A stretch of DNA of 64,000 nt from Spinellus fusiger (taxonomy: Eukaryota > Mucoromycota > Mucoromycetes > Mucorales > Phycomycetaceae). The notes under the pieces are model-generated. The model was not told where the DNA came from. It was given only the letters and a program-made list of their open reading frames with translations, and did not search any database. Made by a program: the position numbers and the translations under genes. Below, piece after piece: positions 62,671-64,000 of the stretch. The stretch lies in the NCBI GenBank assembly GCA_025094145.1, contig JALLLS010000002.1, forward strand, positions 806,001 to 870,000, in the 5' to 3' direction. The first letter of the stretch is position 1; every line of letters starts with the position of its first letter.

Positions 62671-62783
62671 ATGCACACATTTCTCTATTAAAAGAACAAA
62701 TCTACTCTCCTCACTGACTCATGGATGTATTCACTTACTGACTCACAATACCGTAGAACATGGCAGTCACAACCCCACAGTAG
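62671..62783 (+). promoter_or_regulatory. Cluster of short upstream ORFs before the bZIP gene
   Basis: Three tiny ORFs precede the main start: MHTFLY at 62671-62691, MDVFTY at 62721-62741 and MAVTTPQ at 62760-62783, each ending in a stop. Another ATG at 62725 is in frame with the main protein and would add 44 residues. Short uORFs of this kind control translation of Gcn4/ATF4-type mRNAs. Whether all lie within the transcript is not known. Confidence 0.5.
62715..62745 (+). promoter_or_regulatory. Two TGACTCA (Gcn4/AP-1) sites
   Basis: Perfect TGACTCA motifs at 62715-62721 and 62739-62745, 24 bp apart, lie just upstream of a Gcn4-like bZIP gene, which suggests autoregulation. They overlap the uORF region, so they would be in the leader or in a downstream promoter. 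Confidence 0.5.
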
Positions 62784-62856
62784 CGAAGGATTTAAAGCAC
62801 AGATCCTTCTATCTTGCTTCTTGTCTTGTTCCTGTCACAAGTCCCGCTTTTTCATA

Positions 62857-63792
62857 ATGAATGATCACTATGAAAGTGAGGGAAACAGCCTCAATAGAGG
62901 TGGTCTGAATACGTCTTACCTATTTCCACCTCTGAGAAATAAAGCAGTTCAATATAACAAGGAAGACAGCAGCGACTATGACCAGACACCCGACCAGGGG
63001 TTATTATGGGAGAACCTCGATACATTCTCTATTCCCCGAGCACCAGCGTCTGAAGCGTATGGTTCATCCAAGAGAATAGATACAACTCCACCCTACTATA
63101 AAAACAACAGCGGAAACAACAGCAATGACTACAGTAATAATGACTACAACACTAGCATGGACTACAATAATACCAGTAGTACCAATAATACCAGTAATAA
63201 TGACTATACTACCAGCACCAGCACTAACACCAGCACCAACAAAGAACAGGGACAAACTAACACCTCTTTACTGGCAGAGACATCCACAAGCTTCAACATA
63301 TCCTGGGGAGGCAATGATATCCCTCCCACAGATATTCATCCACAAGAAGAGCCCATGTCCAATGTATCCAGCCGACCCCTCCCTAAACCTAGAGGTATTC
63401 GTAAACTACCCGAGCCTGAACCTGGAGAAGACGGACTGCTGGATGAAGACACATTGAAGCGCAGAAAGGTGATGCTTTCTACTTAGTAGTCCCCCTTTAA
63501 TGATCATGAAGCTCCTTGCCCTGACTTTCCTGGTTAGAATGCCTCAGCAGCACGAAGATCACGCATGAGAAGACTACTAAAGATTGAACATCTCGAGGAC
63601 CGAGTGAATCAGCTCCTGACAGAGAATTCTAAGCTTGTGCTGAACAATGCATTATTAGAGTCAGAGAAGAAGAGCATGCATGCAAAAGAGTCTGAGTACA
63701 AGAAGAGGATCAAATACTATGAAGAACTCACAAAGTCCTATGGAATACTAATAAATGAACCTTTCCCAGACACGGGCAATGGTAGTGCTTAA
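62857..63792 (+). CDS. Gcn4-like bZIP transcription factor, 2 exons
   Basis: Exons 62857-63468 and 63538-63792 give 288 aa. The first 200 residues are acidic and Asn/Ser/Thr-rich (NNSGNNSNDYSNNDYN and similar), likely an activation region with PLPKPRGIRKLPEPEPGED before the DNA-binding part. The basic region LKRRKNASAARRSRMRR spans the exon junction; N..AARRSR is the Gcn4-type DNA-contact signature. The leucine zipper follows as heptads in IEHLEDRVNQLLTENSKL and continues to about residue 265. Upstream are two TGACTCA sites and several short uORFs, both hallmarks of Gcn4/Cpc1 control. Membership in the Gcn4 branch rather than another bZIP branch is an inference. Confidence 0.85.
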
Positions 63793-63928
63793 ATAGAGAA
63801 AGAAGGAGAAATAGGACGTAAAGACATGGCCATGGTTAGGATATTTTCTTTTTATTGTTCTAGTGTTTATTATATTATATTATAAAAGACAAGGCGATGG
63901 ATTGGAATGATTCAATTGTGAGTTGTGT

Positions 63929-64000
63929 TTACAGATCAAGTAGAAGATCACCCCCTGCTACATGTTGTGCAGGAATAACATTCGGTTGGTTCATCATATC
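63929..64000 (-). CDS. Possible 3' end of a gene continuing beyond the window
   Basis: From the right edge the minus strand is open for 23 codons (MMNQPNVIPAQHV then GGDLLLDL) and ends with TAA at 63931-63929. The LLDL end looks like a natural C-terminus (clathrin-box-like), and an AT-rich 3' flank follows. The stretch is too short to name. Confidence 0.35.
   Translation of the reverse strand, partial: DMMNQPNVIPAQHVAGGDLLLDL

Overview
The window reads as nuclear DNA of an early-diverging filamentous fungus, most likely Mucoromycota (a Phycomyces- or Mucor-like genome; the genus is an inference). Reasons: AT-rich intergenic DNA, many short GT-AG introns of about 50-70 nt, a Rhizomucor-type secreted lipase, a kinesin-13 motor (a family generally considered missing from Dikarya), many Tc1/mariner elements and Fanzor (eukaryotic TnpB-like) genes.

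Layout. 1-6.7 kb is a gene-poor AT-rich island with a Fanzor-like remnant at the left edge and a solo LTR with perfect target duplication. 6.8-8.3 kb holds a nine-exon secreted lipase. 8.9-11.75 kb is a graveyard of Tc1/mariner elements, one with both terminal inverted repeats. 12.7-33.6 kb is the main gene-rich block: a Mrc1/claspin-like checkpoint protein (-), the ribosome biogenesis factor Tsr1 (+), mitochondrial single-stranded DNA-binding protein (+), an acyl-carrier-protein pseudogene and a second Fanzor remnant, a multi-pass membrane protein (-), a kinesin-13 (+) and a mitochondrial carrier (-). 33.7-37.7 kb appears empty. 37.8-59.3 kb is a transposon-dense block: a nearly complete DD36E Tc1/mariner element, one unknown 334-aa gene, a decayed LINE whose first ORF is broken by a nest of solo LTRs and which lies just upstream of a tRNA-Phe gene, a Fanzor gene that splices into an apparently intact 717-aa protein, a multi-HTH DNA-binding gene with no transposase catalytic domain, a TRIM-like mini LTR element, truncated LINE 3' ends, and a DD35E Tc1 element carrying a nested solo LTR. 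60.2-63.8 kb holds a GSK-3/shaggy kinase (-) and, divergently, a Gcn4-like bZIP factor (+) with short upstream ORFs and two TGACTCA sites. The right edge may contain the 3' end of one more gene (-).

How the genes relate. The host genes are ordinary housekeeping genes (replication checkpoint, ribosome assembly, mitochondrial DNA maintenance, transport, spindle or microtubule function, kinase signalling, amino-acid control) without operon logic. The most interesting material is the mobile fraction: one full-length Fanzor with all expected RuvC and zinc-ribbon residues beside two decayed relatives in the same 64 kb, and the tandem-HTH gene, which may be a domesticated transposase DNA-binding module. 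Exon boundaries were placed by eye from GT/AG sites, reading frame and family knowledge; no transcript or database evidence was available.
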